Assembly (NCBI RefSeq): GCF_022436675.1
Contig: NZ_JAKUJZ010000007.1
Span: 324,228 to 388,227 of the forward strand
Reading direction: 5' to 3'
Origin: Rheinheimera hassiensis
Lineage (GTDB): Bacteria > Pseudomonadota > Gammaproteobacteria > Enterobacterales > Alteromonadaceae
DNA: 64,000 nt
Shown: piece by piece, positions 28,774-39,025 of the stretch
Numbering within the stretch: the stretch's first letter is position 1
Layout of the letters: the number at the start of each line of letters is the position of its first letter
The notes under the pieces: generated by a model
Told to the model about the DNA's origin: nothing
Database searches by the model: none
Seen by the model: the letters and a program-made list of their open reading frames with translations, nothing else
Position numbers and translations under genes: made by a program

Positions 28774-29673
28774 TTACTCCTTAACAGGCGCTGTTGCAGC
28801 GCGTAATGAATTCAGGCTAAAACCGGTTACCAGCATGGTGCCGGTAATAACAATGGCAGCACCTGCCAGGGTATGCCAGCCGACAGTTTCATCTAAAAAC
28901 AGGTGGCCCCACAGCACACCAAATACCGGAATTAAAAAAGTCACGGTTAATGTTGGTGTAGCGCCTAAATCCTGCACCAGCCGAAAATACAGCATATAGG
29001 CCACACCGGTACAAACTACTCCCAGCGCCAGCACAGCATACAAGCTTTGGCTGGCCGGTTCAGCTACCGGCAAAGGTATAAACCACAGCAACGGCAATAA
29101 CCACAGGCAGGCTCCCCACATATTGCCATGCGCATTGGTAAACGCCGGTACCGGTTTAGCCAGCCGGGTATACCAGGTGGCAATTCCATAACAGCAGGCG
29201 GCCCCCGCGCCTGCAGCTATAGCAGCTAAGGCGCTGCTATTTGCTGTAGCATCAAAACCTACCAGTATGGCCACACCGCAGATCCCCAGCAGTAAACCGG
29301 CAGCAATTTTTACTGACATGCGCTGGCGAAAAAACACCCAACCAATTAAGGCGCCCCACAACGGTGCCGTGGCATTAAGCACCGCCAGTAACGATGCGGT
29401 TAGTGTTTGTGCAGCATAAGCAAATAACAGAAACGGCAAGGCTGTATTAAAAAAGCTCAGCAGCATAAAATGGCCAGCGTAGCCACGTATTGGCAAGCTG
29501 CGTTTAAACGCTACGGCAACCAGTGCCAGAAACAGCGCCGCCAGCAGCACCCGGCCAAACATCAGCCAGGCCGGGCCAAGCTCCGGCACTGCAATACGCA
29601 TAAACAGAAAAGACGCGCCCCAGATAGCGGCCAGCGAAAATAAACGAATAATACTGCCTGAATTCACCTTCAC
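28774..29673 (-). CDS. EamA/DMT family transporter
   Basis: 299-residue membrane protein with about ten helices in two EamA repeats. Typical blocks are AAIWGASFLFMRIAVPELGP at the N-terminus and FLIPVFGVLWGHLFLDE in the second repeat, characteristic of the RhaT/YdcZ-like DMT group. Substrate unknown. The start appears to be GTG. It is followed two bases later by the GST gene. Confidence 0.88.
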   Translation of the reverse strand: MKVNSGSIIRLFSLAAIWGASFLFMRIAVPELGPAWLMFGRVLLAALFLALVAVAFKRSLPIRGYAGHFMLLSFFNTALPFLLFAYAAQTLTASLLAVLNATAPLWGALIGWVFFRQRMSVKIAAGLLLGICGVAILVGFDATANSSALAAIAAGAGAACCYGIATWYTRLAKPVPAFTNAHGNMWGACLWLLPLLWFIPLPVAEPASQSLYAVLALGVVCTGVAYMLYFRLVQDLGATPTLTVTFLIPVFGVLWGHLFLDETVGWHTLAGAAIVITGTMLVTGFSLNSLRAATAPVKE

Positions 29674-29727
29674 TGTCCTGTTTATCAGTTATTACTGCTA
29701 TGTATCTTTAATTGCTGCTCGACGCAC

Positions 29728-31842
29728 TTACCAGTACAGCCAATACCCAACAGCCGCGGCAATTAACAGCAGCAACAATATCAGGCCCCAGGGTTGTTTT
29801 TTCTCAGCATAGGGGTCTTTTAAAGAGCGTTTCGCGCCTTTAGGTAACTTAGCCAAGCCGGTTAACGCCGCACCAAAGGGCACATTAATTTTTGCTCTGG
29901 TGTTAACCGCCCAGCCATTGGCATCCAGTAAAGGCCCAAGATTACGCCGGCGTAGTGTCATAAAAGCCATTAACATAGAAGGACACGAAATTAGCAACAT
30001 CACGCCAAGCAGCACTAACGGCACCTGCCACCACTGCAGCGAAAACAAACCAGCAACCACGGCGGCAAGCATGGTTCCCAGGGCACCTAATGCCAGACCG
30101 ATAGCGGCAAAAATACCGGCAAATTTAGCAATATCAAAACCAGACGTCGAAGTGGCAGGCGTTGCGGCCGCACTGGCAACACCATTGGTGGTTTTGGCTT
30201 CAATATCTTTATCGCGCGATGCGGCAAATTTTTGTAATTGTCCTTCAATAAAAGCCGCTACCCGCTTGTAGGGTGACCAAAAGGCCTGGCGGATACTAAC
30301 GGGTTGCGCCACAACCTTTATAACGCTGGCTTTCCAGTCCCGGCCTTTACGGTCATAAAATATACCGTTACGCCCGGGCACCATCAGCTCATCGACATCA
30401 CCACCGGTGAGGGCGGCGACAATATTGACCGCCGCTTCACCCTGGCGTGTGCAGCTACAATACACCAGATAACAGCCACTGAACGGTGCCATACTGGCGT
30501 GACGGGCCATATCCGCCACATACAACACCAGCTCGCAACTGCGTTGATCCAGATACAGGGTACCGGCCTGGAAAATGGCTTTATTTTCGCCCTGATAAAA
30601 ATCACTTAACGAAACATAGTTTCGCAACAAGGTAACCAGATTGCGCTGATAGTGCACCAGACGCTCTACTGCATCGACATTATCGGCAAAGGTTTTTTCA
30701 GCCAGATCAAGGGCGATTAACTGCTCAAGCTGCGCTGAGGTATCGTTGGTGACTATAGAGGCCAGACGCTCAAACTCAAGCTGATGTAATGCTGATTCTG
30801 GCTTGGCTGCCTGCCAGGCGCGCCACGTTGCCAGTTTGGCCGAAATAGCTGACCAATCGGCAAAACTCAAACTGTCCGGGGTTTTACCCAGCAGAGGCTT
30901 AACAACCACCAGGCATAACTGCTGAATTTTCTCCGCCCAGGCCGGGTTAATACCCTGCCCTAATGGTAATGCCAGGCCCGCGCCCACCTCAGCCAGCGGT
31001 AAAGCAGCAATATCATCATCGCCCTGGCCTATTGCCCGGTTTGCCAACACGGCGTACACGGTGGCCTCAGGATTTAACGCCTGGGCAGCACGGCTGTCAA
31101 ACGCGGCTAACTGGCAGCGGACAAAAAAGTCATCTACTTTTGCCTGCACGCTGTCAAATACCGCAACGGCTGCTGCAGTATCGCTACCCAATGGCTGTAA
31201 GTCTTCAGATTCAGCGGCTCCGGCTTTATGCCAATCAACTATGGCCTGTGCCTGGGTCATAAAACTGCTTAACATTTCGGTGTCAGTGCCCATGCCGCCA
31301 CTGCGATCAGCCACGCCACCTAATACACTGACAATATCGTTGATCAGCTGTTTTACGTCAGCATCAGCGGCCAGCTCGGCCATAACTACGCCATCACCAT
31401 TGAAATGATCCGGCGAAAATAAACGGGATTTATCAGTAAAATCGTCAGTCTGCAAACTGTCATCGGCCGTTTTACCGGTGTATTGCAGTACACGCAAAGC
31501 AGCCGTTTTAATGGCCACGCCGCTTTCATCAGCGTCAGATATTGCATCCAGTGGCACACCCGCTGGTTGAAACATCAGGTCGGCATCGGTAAAGCGCTGG
31601 CAACACCAACTTACTGCAGCCTGTATTTCCGGCACCCGTATCTGGCCGTCAGCGTCGAAATCTAATAGCGCCAGAGTGCGGCTGTCAATTTCCAGCCCCG
31701 AGGTTGGGCAGCTCAGCACTGTCCAGAGTTTCGGATCAAGCTCGCTTAGGTGTTGTAAGTCGGCGCCGGTTTCCAGCGCAACCTGATCAAAACCGCCAGA
31801 GCGGAAAAAACGCCATTTATGTTGTGTAGTATTGTCAGCCAC
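29728..31842 (-). CDS. Large EF-hand protein with C-terminal membrane segments, function unknown
   Basis: 704-residue protein of no family I can name. The N-terminal third has a canonical EF-hand loop (DFDADGQIRVPE, about residue 60) and weaker calcium-loop-like stretches (DADESGVAI; FNGDGVVMAEL). The middle is mostly helical and soluble. Two adjacent hydrophobic helices lie about 590-640, a conserved-looking cytosolic stretch follows, and a last helix (LLLLLIAAAVGYWLYW) ends the protein. No signal peptide. The start is best set at the GTG at 31842, with GGGAG eight bases upstream; the longer frame to 31947 has an unlikely N-terminus. Calcium binding is inferred from the loop only. Confidence 0.75.
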   Translation of the reverse strand: MADNTTQHKWRFFRSGGFDQVALETGADLQHLSELDPKLWTVLSCPTSGLEIDSRTLALLDFDADGQIRVPEIQAAVSWCCQRFTDADLMFQPAGVPLDAISDADESGVAIKTAALRVLQYTGKTADDSLQTDDFTDKSRLFSPDHFNGDGVVMAELAADADVKQLINDIVSVLGGVADRSGGMGTDTEMLSSFMTQAQAIVDWHKAGAAESEDLQPLGSDTAAAVAVFDSVQAKVDDFFVRCQLAAFDSRAAQALNPEATVYAVLANRAIGQGDDDIAALPLAEVGAGLALPLGQGINPAWAEKIQQLCLVVVKPLLGKTPDSLSFADWSAISAKLATWRAWQAAKPESALHQLEFERLASIVTNDTSAQLEQLIALDLAEKTFADNVDAVERLVHYQRNLVTLLRNYVSLSDFYQGENKAIFQAGTLYLDQRSCELVLYVADMARHASMAPFSGCYLVYCSCTRQGEAAVNIVAALTGGDVDELMVPGRNGIFYDRKGRDWKASVIKVVAQPVSIRQAFWSPYKRVAAFIEGQLQKFAASRDKDIEAKTTNGVASAAATPATSTSGFDIAKFAGIFAAIGLALGALGTMLAAVVAGLFSLQWWQVPLVLLGVMLLISCPSMLMAFMTLRRRNLGPLLDANGWAVNTRAKINVPFGAALTGLAKLPKGAKRSLKDPYAEKKQPWGLILLLLLIAAAVGYWLYW

Positions 31843-31881
31843 TGCCGTCGCTCCCTGAGACGAAAAATTCAATTTAGCATA

Positions 31882-32013
31882 ATGCAGCGCCACACTATTT
31901 ACCAAGTGCTGAATGTGCTGCCAGATACAAAATGTATCCGCTGGCAACTTTATCGGCTACCCGAATGGGCAACCAACCCAACTGGCTGGAAAATGTGTAA
32001 TGTGGAAATTTAG
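31882..32013 (+). CDS. Orphan 43-residue ORF with its own terminator
   Basis: A small plus-strand ORF between two minus-strand genes. The product is protein-like: MQRHTIYQVLNVLPDTKCIR followed by a Trp-rich part with LPEWATNPTGWKMCNVEI at the C-terminus. Five to six aromatic residues and two Cys in 43 are unusual for chance translation. The RBS is weak. A sigma70-like pair (CTGAGA at 31855, CATAAT at 31878, 17 bp apart) would start transcription inside the ORF, so the true start could be later or the element could be a small RNA. A plus-oriented terminator at 32085 supports a transcript. Family unknown. Confidence 0.45.
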   Translation: MQRHTIYQVLNVLPDTKCIRWQLYRLPEWATNPTGWKMCNVEI

Positions 32014-32084
32014 CCAGCGACATTGCCAAGCTATGCAGCTTTATTGCATAATCATCCGGCTTCATTTTTGCTTTATAGCTTTTG

Positions 32085-32108
32085 GCCCACGCTTTGCGTG
32101 GGCTTTTT
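32085..32108 (+). terminator. Intrinsic terminator oriented with the orphan small ORF
   Basis: A perfect 8-bp stem (GCCCACGC / GCGTGGGC) with a TTT loop is followed by TTTTT on the plus strand only. The minus-strand side lacks a U-tract, so it does not serve dcd, which implies a plus-strand transcript here. Confidence 0.75.
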
Positions 32109-32124
32109 ACGTTATGCTCAGCGC

Positions 32125-32715
32125 TCAGCCTTTATCATCATGGCCAATACGGCTGGCGACAGCACCGGTTTGCTGCTGGTATTTCGCATCCAAGCGTTTG
32201 TTGTATGGCCGCTCAGCCGGGCCTGTCATCAGCTCAAAGTTCAGCGCACCAATTTTCATCTGTGGCCGCAGCGCCAGTGGCAGCTTGCCGCTGTTGTAAA
32301 ACTCCAGCACGATATTGCCAGACCAACCCGGGTCAATCCGGTGTGCAGTAACATGCACCATAAGGCCCAAACGCGCCAGTGACGAGCGGCCATCTAACCA
32401 GCCAACGATATCATCCGGCAAGGTGACCGATTCCAGCGTCATCGCCAGTGCCAGCTCACCGGGGTGTAAAATAAACTTATTGCCATCAGCTATGTATATT
32501 TCATCGCTCATTACGCTGTTTAGCGCTTTATCCACTTCGGCGCGTGGGCCGCTTAAATCAATGTAAGCAGCCGTATGGGCGACAAATACGCGAAATTTAT
32601 TGCCCAAGCGAATATCAACACTCACGCCGCTTATCATGTCGGCGTCCGGTAACGGGGTAATGCTAATTTTACCTTCGGCTAAATAGCGTTCTATATCGCG
32701 GTCACACAGTCTCAT
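32125..32715 (-). CDS. dcd: dCTP deaminase
   Basis: 196-residue homotrimeric enzyme converting dCTP to dUTP, feeding dTTP synthesis (E. coli 193). The active-site region is [20 protein letters not shown] followed by [17 protein letters not shown], with the catalytic Glu in VLEF. The N-terminus [17 protein letters not shown] is standard. It lies two bases after apbC and is surely cotranscribed. The same metG/apbC/dcd neighbourhood is found in other gammaproteobacteria. Confidence 0.97.
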   Translation of the reverse strand: MRLCDRDIERYLAEGKISITPLPDADMISGVSVDIRLGNKFRVFVAHTAAYIDLSGPRAEVDKALNSVMSDEIYIADGNKFILHPGELALAMTLESVTLPDDIVGWLDGRSSLARLGLMVHVTAHRIDPGWSGNIVLEFYNSGKLPLALRPQMKIGALNFELMTGPAERPYNKRLDAKYQQQTGAVASRIGHDDKG

Positions 32716-32716
32716 C

Positions 32717-33781
32717 TTAATCGTCCGTTATTATTATTTCAGGTTGGCCGGCCGCTTGCGCAGCAGCATGCCAATGCAATGCCAACATTAATTGCCGGCC
32801 GATTGTACGGTAAATTTGCGCCACTGGCTGCTGTTTTAGCACTATCGGCACCCCGGCATCGGCCTGCTCGCGGATCTGTTTTTGCAGCGGCAACTGGCCC
32901 AGCACCGGCACCTGATAACGCTCTGCTAATAAGATGCCACCTTCGGTACCAAAAATATCGTCCCGTGTGCCGCAGTGGCTGCACTGATAAAAACTCATAT
33001 TTTCAATCAGGCCCAGCAGCGGAATATTCACCTGGCGAAACATGCTGATAGCTTTTTCTGCATCGGACAGCGCCACATCCTGCGGCGTGGTTACCACCAC
33101 AGCACCGGTTACCGGCAGCTTTTGCGCCATAGTCAGCTGGATATCACCGGTACCCGGTGGCATATCAACAATTAAATAATCCAGCTCTGGCCATAATGTT
33201 TCGTTCAGCAGTTGTAATAGCGCCTGGCTGGCCATAGGGCCACGCCAGACTGAGGCTTGCTGTGGGTCAACCAGAAAGCCGATAGATTGCAAATACACAC
33301 CATGGGCAAATTGGGGCTGCATTAACTTATTATCCGGCGAGCTGATCTTCTCGCCGCTCAGCCCCAGCATCACAGGAATAGACGGGCCATAAATATCGGC
33401 ATCCAGCAAGCCTACTTTAGCGCCTTCCAGCGCCAGTGCTACCGCCAGATTCACGGCAGTGGTCGATTTCCCCACCCCGCCCTTACCGGAGGCAATAAGA
33501 ATGATTTGCTTAATATCTTTAAACACCGGCGCTGTTGTCAGTTGGTAATCCAGCGTTAACTGATAGTTAAAACCGGCATCAGTCAGCGTCTGCTGCAGCG
33601 GCTGCGCTATGGATAACAACGGCAGCTTCAGGCTGATACGCAGATTGTTTTTCTGCAGACTTACGCTGTCGAGTAACAACGCCAGCGGCGCGCCGCTATC
33701 AGGCAGTTGCCAGTGTTGCAGCAACTGCTGTGCTGCTTCAGGCAAAGCATCGGTTTTGGCAGATTTAAACCAGTTAAACAT
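32717..33781 (-). CDS. apbC: Iron-sulfur cluster carrier protein ApbC/Mrp
   Basis: 354-residue P-loop ATPase of the Mrp/Nbp35 family that carries [4Fe-4S] clusters to target proteins. A short N-terminal domain of the DUF59/MIP18 type is reduced (about 1-85). The deviant Walker [10 protein letters not shown] is near 105, [12 protein letters not shown] near 130, and the cluster-binding CSHC is near 265. ATG 33781 has GGAA seven bases upstream; a TTG at 33787 is the alternative. Divergent from metG across 131 bases, as in E. coli. Confidence 0.95.
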   Translation of the reverse strand: MFNWFKSAKTDALPEAAQQLLQHWQLPDSGAPLALLLDSVSLQKNNLRISLKLPLLSIAQPLQQTLTDAGFNYQLTLDYQLTTAPVFKDIKQIILIASGKGGVGKSTTAVNLAVALALEGAKVGLLDADIYGPSIPVMLGLSGEKISSPDNKLMQPQFAHGVYLQSIGFLVDPQQASVWRGPMASQALLQLLNETLWPELDYLIVDMPPGTGDIQLTMAQKLPVTGAVVVTTPQDVALSDAEKAISMFRQVNIPLLGLIENMSFYQCSHCGTRDDIFGTEGGILLAERYQVPVLGQLPLQKQIREQADAGVPIVLKQQPVAQIYRTIGRQLMLALHWHAAAQAAGQPEIIITDD

Positions 33782-33912
33782 CAGCAAGTTCCAAATTCAG
33801 GCTTTAATACGTTTTTTTAGCGGATCCGTGCCTTGGCGGGTGCGGATCGATGGCGGCTAGTGTATCATTTAGTGAAATTTTTTCAGTTATTTATGCAAAA
33901 GAGCACCGCTTA

Positions 33913-35961
33913 ATGTCGACACGCAAAATACTTGTTACCAGCGCTTTACCCTATGCCAACGGCCCTATCCATTTAGGCCACTTACTAGAATACATTCAAA
34001 CCGATATTTGGGCCCGGTTTCAAAAAGCCCGCGGCCATGAATGCTATTACGTTTGCGCCGACGACGCGCATGGTACGCCTATTATGCTTAAAGCGCAGGA
34101 GCAAGGCATTACGCCGGAGCAAATGATTGCCAAAACCAATATTGAACACCAGGCTGACTTTGCCGGTTTCGGCATTGGCTTTGACAATTATCATTCAACC
34201 CACAGTGAAGAAAACCGCCAATTTGCCAGCCAGATTTACACCAAACTCAACGATGGCGGCTACATTAAGCGCAAAACCATTAGCCAGTTATTCGATCCGG
34301 AAAAGCAGATGTTTTTGCCGGACCGTTTTGTTAAAGGTGATTGCCCCAAATGTGGCGCCCTGGACCAAAACGGCGACAGCTGCGATGTCTGCGGTGCCAC
34401 CTACAGCCCGACTGAAGTAAAAAATGCCCGCTCTGTAGTGTCAGGCGCCACACCGGTATTAAAAGATTCTGAGCATTACTTCTTTGACCTGCCTGCTTTT
34501 AGCCAGATGTTGCAAGACTGGACGCGCAGCGGCAGCTTGCAGGAGGAAATGGCCAATAAACTACAGGAATGGTTTAAAGACGGCCTGCAAATGTGGGATA
34601 TCAGCCGTGATGCGCCCTACTTCGGCTTTGAAATACCGGGCGCGCCGGGTAAGTTCTTTTATGTCTGGTTAGATGCGCCTATCGGTTATCTGGCCAGCTT
34701 TAAAAACCTGTGCGATAAAACCGGTATCGATTTTGACAGCTTCTGGAAACTGGATTCCGATGCCGAGATATACCACTTTATCGGCAAAGACATTATTTAT
34801 TTCCACAGCCTGTTTTGGCCAGCTATGCTGCACGGTGCCGGTATGCGCAAGCCTAATGCCATTTTCGCCCACGGTTTTGTTACCGTAAACGGCGCCAAAA
34901 TGTCTAAGTCGCGCGGTACTTTTATTAAGGCACGCACTTATCTGGATCATTTAAACCCGGAATACCTGCGCTATTATTTTGCTTCTAAACTAAGCAGCAG
35001 CATTATTGATCTGGATTTAAACCTGGATGATTTCAGCCAGAAGGTTAATGCCGATTTAGTCGGGAAAGTGGTGAATATTGCCAGCCGCTGCGCCAGCTTT
35101 ATTACTAAGCGCTATGATGGCAAGTTATCGGCTACCGTGGCAGAGCCTGCCCTGCTGGCAGAATTTACTGCCGCAGGGGAAAGCATTGCCGACAGCTTTG
35201 AAAAACGTGAGTTTGCCCGGGCCATCCGCGACATTATGGCGCTGGCCGATAAAGCTAATCAATACATTGACGCCAAAGCGCCCTGGGTGCTGGTAAAAGA
35301 TGACACCAAACAGCAGGAAGCACATGACGTTTGTTCAATGGGCATTAACCTGTTCCGTGTATTAATGCATTATTTAAAACCGGTGTTGCCGTTAATGGCA
35401 GCAGAAACGGAAGCCTTCTTAAACAGCGAACTGAACTGGAACAACTATCAGCAGCCGTTAACCAGCCATGCCATCAATCCGTTTAAAGCACTGATGCAGC
35501 GGGTTGACCCGGTAAAAGTAACCGCCATGCTTGATGCATCGAAAGACAATCTGCAAGTGCAAACGGCAGCACCGGTTAAAGCTGCTGCTAAAGCAGAAAA
35601 AGCCGTAAGCACAGAGCGCGAGCCAATCAGCGATACCATCAGCATTGATGATTTTGCCAAAATTGATTTGCGCGTGGCTAAAATCATTAAAGCCAGCGCC
35701 GTAGAAGGTGCAGACAAACTGGTGCAACTGCAACTGGATATTGGCGGCGGCGAAGTACGTCAGGTGTTTGCCGGAATTAAATCGGCTTACAACCCTGAGC
35801 AACTGGAAGGCCGCTTAACCGTGATGGTGGCTAATCTGGCGCCACGCAAAATGCGCTTTGGTTTATCCGAAGGCATGGTGTTAGCCGCAGGCCCTGGCGG
35901 TAGCGACTTGTTTATTCTGTCGCCAGATGACGGTGCCCAGCCCGGTATGCGCGTGAAGTAA
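33913..35961 (+). CDS. metG: Methionine--tRNA ligase
   Basis: 682-residue class I synthetase of the MetG1 type (E. coli 677). The HIGH-type motif is [11 protein letters not shown] (residues 13-23), and the KMSKS loop is [10 protein letters not shown] near 335. A zinc knuckle [18 protein letters not shown] (about 145-162) is complete. The C-terminal 100 residues are the Arc1p/Trbp111-like tRNA-binding dimerisation domain ([14 protein letters not shown]). ATG 33913 gives the family N-terminus; the upstream in-frame start is at 33850. Confidence 0.98.
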   Translation: MSTRKILVTSALPYANGPIHLGHLLEYIQTDIWARFQKARGHECYYVCADDAHGTPIMLKAQEQGITPEQMIAKTNIEHQADFAGFGIGFDNYHSTHSEENRQFASQIYTKLNDGGYIKRKTISQLFDPEKQMFLPDRFVKGDCPKCGALDQNGDSCDVCGATYSPTEVKNARSVVSGATPVLKDSEHYFFDLPAFSQMLQDWTRSGSLQEEMANKLQEWFKDGLQMWDISRDAPYFGFEIPGAPGKFFYVWLDAPIGYLASFKNLCDKTGIDFDSFWKLDSDAEIYHFIGKDIIYFHSLFWPAMLHGAGMRKPNAIFAHGFVTVNGAKMSKSRGTFIKARTYLDHLNPEYLRYYFASKLSSSIIDLDLNLDDFSQKVNADLVGKVVNIASRCASFITKRYDGKLSATVAEPALLAEFTAAGESIADSFEKREFARAIRDIMALADKANQYIDAKAPWVLVKDDTKQQEAHDVCSMGINLFRVLMHYLKPVLPLMAAETEAFLNSELNWNNYQQPLTSHAINPFKALMQRVDPVKVTAMLDASKDNLQVQTAAPVKAAAKAEKAVSTEREPISDTISIDDFAKIDLRVAKIIKASAVEGADKLVQLQLDIGGGEVRQVFAGIKSAYNPEQLEGRLTVMVANLAPRKMRFGLSEGMVLAAGPGGSDLFILSPDDGAQPGMRVK

Positions 35962-35967
35962 CGGTTT

Positions 35968-35998
35968 CAGGCAGCTTTTGGCTGCCTGTATTTTTTTT
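35968..35998 (+). terminator. Intrinsic terminator after metG
   Basis: An 8-bp stem (CAGGCAGC / GCTGCCTG) with a 5-nt loop is followed by TATTTTTTTT. It separates metG from the MFS gene only 14 bases later. Confidence 0.85.
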
Positions 35999-36011
35999 AA
36001 AAAGGCAACGG

Positions 36012-37430
36012 ATGTCCAGTAAACACCCTTATCGCAGCTTTAGTGCATTATTTCTTACCACTTTGCTAATGTTGGTGGCTCAGGGTTCGTTGTCAACTTA
36101 CCTTGGCTTATCGTTGGCACAGCAAAATGTCGATTCTATCTGGATTGGCGCGTTAATGTCCTGCTATTACCTTGGCCTGGTACTGGGCTCTAAACTTGGC
36201 CACAAAGTTATTGCCCAGGTTGGCCATATCCGGGCCTTTGTCGCCAGTGCTGCCATTGTCAGTGCTTGTGCCATGACACATGTGCTAATTGACCAGTTGG
36301 AAGTGTGGCTGGTAATGCGCGTTATCGTCGGCATGGGCATGATGTGCCAGTATATGGTGCTGGAAAGCTGGCTGAACGAGCAAACCGAAAGCTCGCAGCG
36401 CGGCACTGTGTTCGCCTTTTATATGATCACCTCTTACCTTGGCATGATAGGCGGCCAGTTAATGCTAAGCCAGTTTCCTGAGCTGGGTATTGCGCCATTG
36501 CTGATTATCAGCATGTGTTACTCGCTGTGTATTGTGCCTATTGCGCTAACCAAGCGAATTCATCCGGCACCGCTGCAACCTGCCCCTCTGAGAATTCTGG
36601 CGTTCTGGAAACTGGTGCCTCAGTCACTGACTGCAGTAACGGTAGCGGGCATGATGGCAGGTGCTTTTTATGGTCTGGCACCCGCCTATGCTGCCAGCAA
36701 GGGTATGGATACCGGCCAGGTAACGCTGTTTATGTCGGTAACCATACTGGCCGGCTTGCTAGCCCAATGGCCGATGGGCAAAATTTCAGACCGCATCCCA
36801 CGCAGCCGCATTTTGCGCTTTAATGCAGCAATACTGACGCTTCTAACACTGTTAATGGCTTTGCTGCCGTTATCTGGTTTTGCGTTGCTGATTGCCACCT
36901 TCTGTTATGGCGTACTGGCTTTTACGCTGTACCCTATTGCTTCTGCTTTTGCCAACCAGAACGTGGAGCAAAACGATCGGGTAGCCTTATCTGCCACGGT
37001 ATTACTGACTTTTGGCCTGGGCGCCTGTTTTGGCCCATTGCTGGCGTCGGCACTGATGCAGTTAATCAGCCCGGCTATGCTGTATGCCTTTATCAGTTGC
37101 TGTGCTCTAACACTGTTTTTGCGGCTGAGCCGGGTAAATTACACACAAAAAATGGTTAAGCGGATGATGGACGAGCAACAAAATGCCCAGTTTAAAATGG
37201 GTTCGGGTGATTTGGTATCATCACCACTGGCGGCCGCGCTTGATCCGCGTGTTGACGAAGAAGTGGTTGTGGCGCAAATGCGTGATGAAGATTTTATTGC
37301 CGCTTATCAGCAAGTACCTGCCGGCTATGATGAAGATATTGAACAAGAGCAGCAGTCGGAAGATCATTTTGATCCCGCCGAGCCCGCTAACAACTACCCC
37401 AGGAATACTGAGCAAAACAAAACCGTCTGA
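36012..37430 (+). CDS. MFS transporter, YcaD-like
   Basis: 472-residue major facilitator with 12 helices (about 1-385) and a hydrophilic acidic C-terminal tail of about 85 residues. The YcaD-group pattern is visible: helix 2 GALMSCYYLGLVLGSKLGHK, the motif RVIVGMGMMCQYMVLESWLN, and later AQWPMGKISDRIPRSRIL (loop 8-9 version of motif A). Substrate unknown. The long acidic tail (EDIEQEQQSEDHFDPAEPAN) is unusual for the family. Its RBS lies inside the metG terminator's trailing region, yet the terminator suggests separate regulation. Confidence 0.88.
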   Translation: MSSKHPYRSFSALFLTTLLMLVAQGSLSTYLGLSLAQQNVDSIWIGALMSCYYLGLVLGSKLGHKVIAQVGHIRAFVASAAIVSACAMTHVLIDQLEVWLVMRVIVGMGMMCQYMVLESWLNEQTESSQRGTVFAFYMITSYLGMIGGQLMLSQFPELGIAPLLIISMCYSLCIVPIALTKRIHPAPLQPAPLRILAFWKLVPQSLTAVTVAGMMAGAFYGLAPAYAASKGMDTGQVTLFMSVTILAGLLAQWPMGKISDRIPRSRILRFNAAILTLLTLLMALLPLSGFALLIATFCYGVLAFTLYPIASAFANQNVEQNDRVALSATVLLTFGLGACFGPLLASALMQLISPAMLYAFISCCALTLFLRLSRVNYTQKMVKRMMDEQQNAQFKMGSGDLVSSPLAAALDPRVDEEVVVAQMRDEDFIAAYQQVPAGYDEDIEQEQQSEDHFDPAEPANNYPRNTEQNKTV

Positions 37431-37442
37431 TGACGGTTTTGT
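37419..37442. terminator. Intrinsic terminator overlapping the MFS stop codon
   Basis: A 9-bp stem (AAAACCGTC / GACGGTTTT) whose loop TGAT contains the stop codon. It is followed by GTTG; the A- and T-rich stem base allows use from both sides, including for the convergent gene that ends at 37473. Confidence 0.7.
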
Positions 37443-37472
37443 TGCTGTGCTGCTTATTTGCTAGTAACTGTG

Positions 37473-38942
37473 TTAGTTACTGTGCATCACTACTTTGTTC
37501 CACAGGTTTTGGTTTTTAACATAAGAGAAGTATTCATCCGGGCGCCAGAACTTAGGCAACAACGGCATGTTTTTGCGCTCTTCAAAGTTTGATACCAGTT
37601 TGCTCAGAATCTCCAGTAAGCGCTCTTCACTGATCCGCTCCAGCTTTTTCCGCGCTTGCGGGTAATACAGGTTGTTTTCAACACTGACAATACAGCCCTG
37701 AGCAGACACGTTGTAAGTCAAGTTACGGGTAACCATACGGCAGATAGGCTGGCGGATATCTGCCGGATAAAGCCCAGTAACAATGGCATATTCGTAACGA
37801 TCCAGATCCTGTCGATCGGAGTCTTTCGGAATATAAGTTATACCAAAGCCCTGCGGGAAAATACCGGTAATTCTGAGCAGCGCATCTACCGCGACCTTGC
37901 TATATACGCCCTTCTCAACACCTTTTTCCAGCACCAGCGCTACTTTAGGCAACGTTTCGTAGGCAAAGCTGCTTTTGGTCGACAACACAACTGAGGTATA
38001 AATTTGCGGAATTTTAAGCACATTGCCAATACCGTGTTCTGGCTTAATAGCATTTTTCAGCAAGGTGAGGACAAAATTCTGCCGCTCGCCTTCGAGCTTA
38101 ATAAACTGGTCACGCTCTTCTCTGGAATTACCGCTGTATTTATCCAGCCCTAAACCCTGCGTAATATATTTCAGGCTTTCGCGATAACTAATTTGCAGCA
38201 ACGCCAGCCGCTCGTCATTCTCAAGCACCCGAAACTCGTCGGCTTTACCATCAGCACCTTTTAATATCAGTTGCGCTTCAGGGTGGCAGTTACCAATATC
38301 CTGCAGCAGTGCAGCCATTAACAGCGGGATCTGCACGTCATCGCGAAACGGATCATACTCACCTTTGCTCGCTTTTAAACCTTTGCTGGCCTGGTAACGC
38401 TGCTGCACATAAGCATTATTCAGCTCACCATCGGTTAGCAGTTTGTCCAGCAAGCGCAGTGACAAAATGGCTTTATATAAATGCTTACTTTTTTGATTAC
38501 TGGCGGCAATATGCTTGCCTTCGGTGGGCGACAACAGCTGAATAGTACCGAGTAATTTGGCACTGTTCATGTGAGTATCTTCTTGCGATTCGCCCTGACA
38601 TAACTCCAGAATATCCAGACAAATCTTTTTCAGTGCCGCCATGCGGGCATTGGCTTCTTCACTTCTGGCCTGCTGAAAGGTTTGCCTTTCACTTTGCGCT
38701 TGCTGCAAATTACGCTCAACCAGCGCCAGATCGCGTTTATTTACCTGCTTCTGCCGGTTTTCAAACAAAAATACCTGTTGCTCCAGCTCTGTTTTTTCAG
38801 CCTGTTGCGCTACCGCCTGCTGAAAATACTGCACCGCCTGCTCGTACATGGAGTCGGCTACTGCTGTCGTATCACAAATACGGTTAATCAGTGTTGACAC
38901 CAACTTACTGTACGTTGATTTTCCGATGCTACCTAAAGTCAT
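37473..38942 (-). CDS. Uncharacterised 489-residue coiled-coil protein with possible degenerate HD-like domain
   Basis: Soluble protein. Residues 35-110 form a long Gln/Glu-rich coiled coil. The remainder is mostly helical, with a stretch LLMAALLQDIGNCHPEAQLI (about 212-231) that resembles the HD helix pair of HD/HD-GYP proteins but without an intact His-Asp pair at the expected place. The C-terminal region has well-ordered beta/alpha sequence (GFGITYIPKDSDRQDLDRYE). No known family. The ATG at 38942 has AAGGA 12 bases upstream, somewhat far. It lies 83 bases downstream of the quinone oxidoreductase gene on the same strand. Confidence 0.75.
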   Translation of the reverse strand: MTLGSIGKSTYSKLVSTLINRICDTTAVADSMYEQAVQYFQQAVAQQAEKTELEQQVFLFENRQKQVNKRDLALVERNLQQAQSERQTFQQARSEEANARMAALKKICLDILELCQGESQEDTHMNSAKLLGTIQLLSPTEGKHIAASNQKSKHLYKAILSLRLLDKLLTDGELNNAYVQQRYQASKGLKASKGEYDPFRDDVQIPLLMAALLQDIGNCHPEAQLILKGADGKADEFRVLENDERLALLQISYRESLKYITQGLGLDKYSGNSREERDQFIKLEGERQNFVLTLLKNAIKPEHGIGNVLKIPQIYTSVVLSTKSSFAYETLPKVALVLEKGVEKGVYSKVAVDALLRITGIFPQGFGITYIPKDSDRQDLDRYEYAIVTGLYPADIRQPICRMVTRNLTYNVSAQGCIVSVENNLYYPQARKKLERISEERLLEILSKLVSNFEERKNMPLLPKFWRPDEYFSYVKNQNLWNKVVMHSN

Positions 38943-39025
38943 TCTGGTAAGGCGTCCTTGTTACAATATGCTCGCTGCCCGGCTGGCACAAAATGTTGTG
39001 TGGGCAGGTAAAGGTGTTCAGCAAA

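Noticed and set aside
31913-32299. Long plus-strand ORFs running through dcd
   Set aside because: They are shadows of the dcd gene; only the small ORF at 31882-32013 stays outside it.
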